Assembly (NCBI GenBank): GCA_018062725.1
Contig: JAGORP010000090.1
Location: 1-8,950 of the forward strand
Direction of reading: 5' to 3'
DNA: 8,950 nucleotides
Origin: Flavobacterium sp.
GTDB taxonomy: Bacteria > Bacteroidota > Bacteroidia > Flavobacteriales > Flavobacteriaceae
The notes under the pieces are model-generated. The model was not told where the DNA came from, made no database searches, and saw nothing but the letters and a program-made list of their open reading frames with translations. The translations under genes and the position numbers were made by a program. Shown piece by piece: positions 7,592-8,950 of this stretch (positions are counted from its first letter, which is position 1; the number at the start of each line of letters is the position of its first letter).

Positions 7592-8050
7592 TTATAAAAT
7601 TAATTCCATTTGAATATCGGCTCTGTCATAGTCGGTTGGATCTAGAGCTGTTTCTATAAATTGGTGTTTTCGGTATAAATGTAAAGCGGTTGAAAGCTTT
7701 CTGTTTGAAACTAAAAATATTTTTTTGGCCTTATTCTTCTTACCAAAATCGATACAAGCTTTCATCAATACATGACTCAATTTCATTCCCTGAAACTTTT
7801 GGTCAACGGCCATTTTTGCTAATTCGAATATTTCATTATTGACTTTTATCATTGCCACTGTTCCTGCAATTTCGTTGTCTACCAAACAAAAAAAGATTTC
7901 GCCCTCATTTTCGATAATGTCTTTCTCAATGTTTTCAAAAGTTTCGATGTCGTGGGGCTCAATGTAAAAATACTCTTCCAACCACGCTTTGTTTAATCGG
8001 ATGAAATCATTTTTGTATCGCGAATCGTAACCAATTATTTTAATGTCCAT
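7592..8050 (-). CDS. GNAT-family N-acetyltransferase
   Basis: A 152-residue single-domain acetyl-CoA transferase of the GCN5-related fold. GEIFFCLVDNEIAGTVAMIKV (50-70) forms strands 2-3. ELAKMAVDQKFQGMKLSHVLM (76-96) is strand 4 plus the acetyl-CoA pyrophosphate loop. KKIFLVSNRKLSTALHLYRKHQFIE (109-133) is motif B, with the usual N...A..LYRK..F pattern. The CoA loop reads QGMKLS where the consensus is (Q/R)xxGx(G/A), so both small residues are replaced (Lys90, Ser92). Activity may persist since the rest of the fold is intact. It is the first gene of a three-gene operon; its promoter overlaps that of the divergent immunophilin gene. There is no ribbon-helix-helix partner, so it does not look like a GNAT toxin. 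Acceptor unknown. Confidence 0.9.
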   Translation of the reverse strand: MDIKIIGYDSRYKNDFIRLNKAWLEEYFYIEPHDIETFENIEKDIIENEGEIFFCLVDNEIAGTVAMIKVNNEIFELAKMAVDQKFQGMKLSHVLMKACIDFGKKNKAKKIFLVSNRKLSTALHLYRKHQFIETALDPTDYDRADIQMELIL

Positions 8051-8065
8051 TTGAATTTAAAATCG

Positions 8066-8073
8066 TAATTTTG
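8066..8073 (+). promoter_or_regulatory. Promoter -7 element of the cyclophilin-FKBP gene
   Basis: TAATTTTG is a perfect TAnnTTTG match, 25 bases upstream of the ATG at 8099. No TTG is found at the proper distance; TTTG at 8050-8053 is only 12 bases upstream. The -33 region would lie within the first codons of the divergent GNAT gene. Confidence 0.55.
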
Positions 8074-8078
8074 CACTT

Positions 8079-8086
8079 CAAATTTA
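8079..8086 (-). promoter_or_regulatory. Promoter -7 element of the GNAT-methyltransferase-DUF1569 operon
   Basis: TAAATTTG on the minus strand is a perfect TAnnTTTG match, 28 bases upstream of the GNAT ATG. A TTG (8104-8102) lies 15 bases upstream, slightly close, and inside the start of the immunophilin gene. Only five bases separate it from the opposite-strand -7 element. Confidence 0.55.
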
Positions 8087-8098
8087 AATAAATATACT

Positions 8099-8950
8099 AT
8101 GCAAGACGGTATTTACGCAAAATTTAATACTTCAAAAGGTTCTATTTTAGTGAAATTAACTCATGATTTGACTCCAGGAACGGTAGGAAACTTTGTAGGT
8201 TTAGCGGAAGGGAATTTAGAGAACTCAGTAAAGCCTCAGGGCCAAAAATATTATGACGGATTGAAATTTCACCGTGTTATTCCTGATTTTATGATTCAAG
8301 GAGGTTGTCCTCTTGGAACCGGAACAGGGGATGGTGGTTATAAATTTGATGACGAATTTCATCCAACATTAAAACATGACAAACCAGGAGTATTGTCTAT
8401 GGCCAATGCAGGTCCTGGAACAAACGGAACTCAGTTTTTTATCACGCACGTGGCTACACCATGGTTAGATGGAAAGCATTCTGTTTTTGGACATGTAGTG
8501 GAAGGACAAGAGGTTGTTGATGCTGTGGCTCAAGGCGATACTTTGGAAAGTGTAGAAATTGTTAGAGTAGGAGCAGAAGCTGAAAAGTGGAATGCTATTG
8601 AAGCTTTCCGTACGTTTGAAGGGTCTCGTTTAAAAAGAATCGAAGACGCAAAACGTCAAGCGGAAGAAGCCATGGAAAAATTAGCAGCTGGTTTCGAAAA
8701 AACTGCAAGCGGCTTGCGTTATAAAATCATTCAAAAAGGAAATGGTAAACAAGCGGAAGCTGGAAAAACGGTTTCAGTACATTATACAGGTTCTTTGGAA
8801 AATGGAAAAACATTTGACAGTTCGTATCCAAGAAAAAAACCTATCGAATTTCCTTTAGGTCGCGGAAATGTTATTGAGGGTTGGGATGAAGGAATTGCCT
8901 TATTGCAAGTAGGTGATAAAGCTCGTTTTGTGATTCCAGCTTATTTAGGC
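8099..8950 (+). CDS. Dual-family immunophilin: cyclophilin-linker-FKBP peptidyl-prolyl isomerase (3' end outside window)
   Basis: From ATG 8099, 284 codons stay open to the window end. Residues 1-158 are a cyclophilin: FHRVIPDFMIQGG (57-69, catalytic Arg59, with Phe64, Met65, Gln67), SMANAGPGTNGTQFFIT (100-116) and PWLDGKHSVFG (121-131) with Trp122 and His127, equivalent to human CypA Trp121 and His126. Residues 160-203 form a charged, probably helical linker (RLKRIEDAKRQAEEAMEKL). From 204 an FKBP domain begins: SGLRYKI, VSVHYTGSLENGKTFDSS (Tyr229, Phe239, Asp240), VIEGWDEGI (Trp262) and FVIPAYLG (Tyr282), all matching the FKBP12 active site. About 25-30 residues are missing. No signal peptide is present, so it should be cytoplasmic. 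Cyclophilin-linker-FKBP fusions (CFBP) have been described from Flavobacterium and Treponema. It should isomerise prolyl bonds during protein folding with two dissimilar catalytic sites. Confidence 0.94.
   Translation, partial: MQDGIYAKFNTSKGSILVKLTHDLTPGTVGNFVGLAEGNLENSVKPQGQKYYDGLKFHRVIPDFMIQGGCPLGTGTGDGGYKFDDEFHPTLKHDKPGVLSMANAGPGTNGTQFFITHVATPWLDGKHSVFGHVVEGQEVVDAVAQGDTLESVEIVRVGAEAEKWNAIEAFRTFEGSRLKRIEDAKRQAEEAMEKLAAGFEKTASGLRYKIIQKGNGKQAEAGKTVSVHYTGSLENGKTFDSSYPRKKPIEFPLGRGNVIEGWDEGIALLQVGDKARFVIPAYLG

Noticed and set aside
7592..8050. GNAT gene as a type II toxin of a toxin-antitoxin pair
   Set aside because: No ribbon-helix-helix (DUF1778-like) antitoxin gene is adjacent; its partners are a methyltransferase and a DUF1569 protein.

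Overview
The window looks like ordinary chromosomal DNA from a low-GC member of the Bacteroidota, most likely Flavobacterium or a close relative. Three things support this. The predicted promoters carry the Bacteroidota -7 element TAnnTTTG, and starts lack Shine-Dalgarno sequences. The proteins are of flavobacterial type: a TonB-dependent receptor with a carboxypeptidase-regulatory-like N-terminus, a monomeric isocitrate dehydrogenase, and a cyclophilin-FKBP fusion. The TrmD also has a [10 protein letters not shown] core, a form I associate with Bacteroidota. No RNA gene, insertion sequence, CRISPR array or attachment site is visible.

Layout from left to right. Bases 1-739 (minus) hold the first 246 codons of an outer-membrane TonB-dependent receptor with its own promoter. 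Bases 850-3069 (minus) encode NADP-dependent monomeric isocitrate dehydrogenase, followed by a hairpin terminator. Bases 3241-4934 (plus) are a two-gene DNA polymerase V operon in the order umuC-umuD, the reverse of E. coli umuDC, with a 7-base overlap. A shared hairpin terminator separates it from the convergent rplS (L19). Upstream of rplS lies trmD; the two are adjacent on the minus strand, but rplS has its own strong promoter and a leader of about 65 nt.

Between trmD and the next operon (6165-6343) is a compact repeat region. It holds a degenerate tandem array with a 7-base period, including six perfect AAAGAGG copies and a 70-base pure-purine run, that merges into a long hairpin. Bases 6344-8050 (minus) are a tightly packed operon reading GNAT acetyltransferase, class I methyltransferase, DUF1569/DinB-like protein, with gaps of only 2 and 4 bases. 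Divergent from it, 8099-8950 (plus) encodes a dual-family immunophilin (cyclophilin-linker-FKBP) that runs off the window end.

Most genes are housekeeping: TCA cycle, tRNA m1G37 methylation, ribosome, proline isomerisation. The accessory content is the translesion-synthesis operon, the small GNAT/methyltransferase/DUF1569 operon of unknown substrate, and the heptad-repeat region. I see no clear evidence of a wholly new system. The best candidates for follow-up are the heptad array next to the trmD promoter, the apparently leaderless reversed umuC-umuD operon, the uncharacterised three-gene operon and the dual immunophilin.
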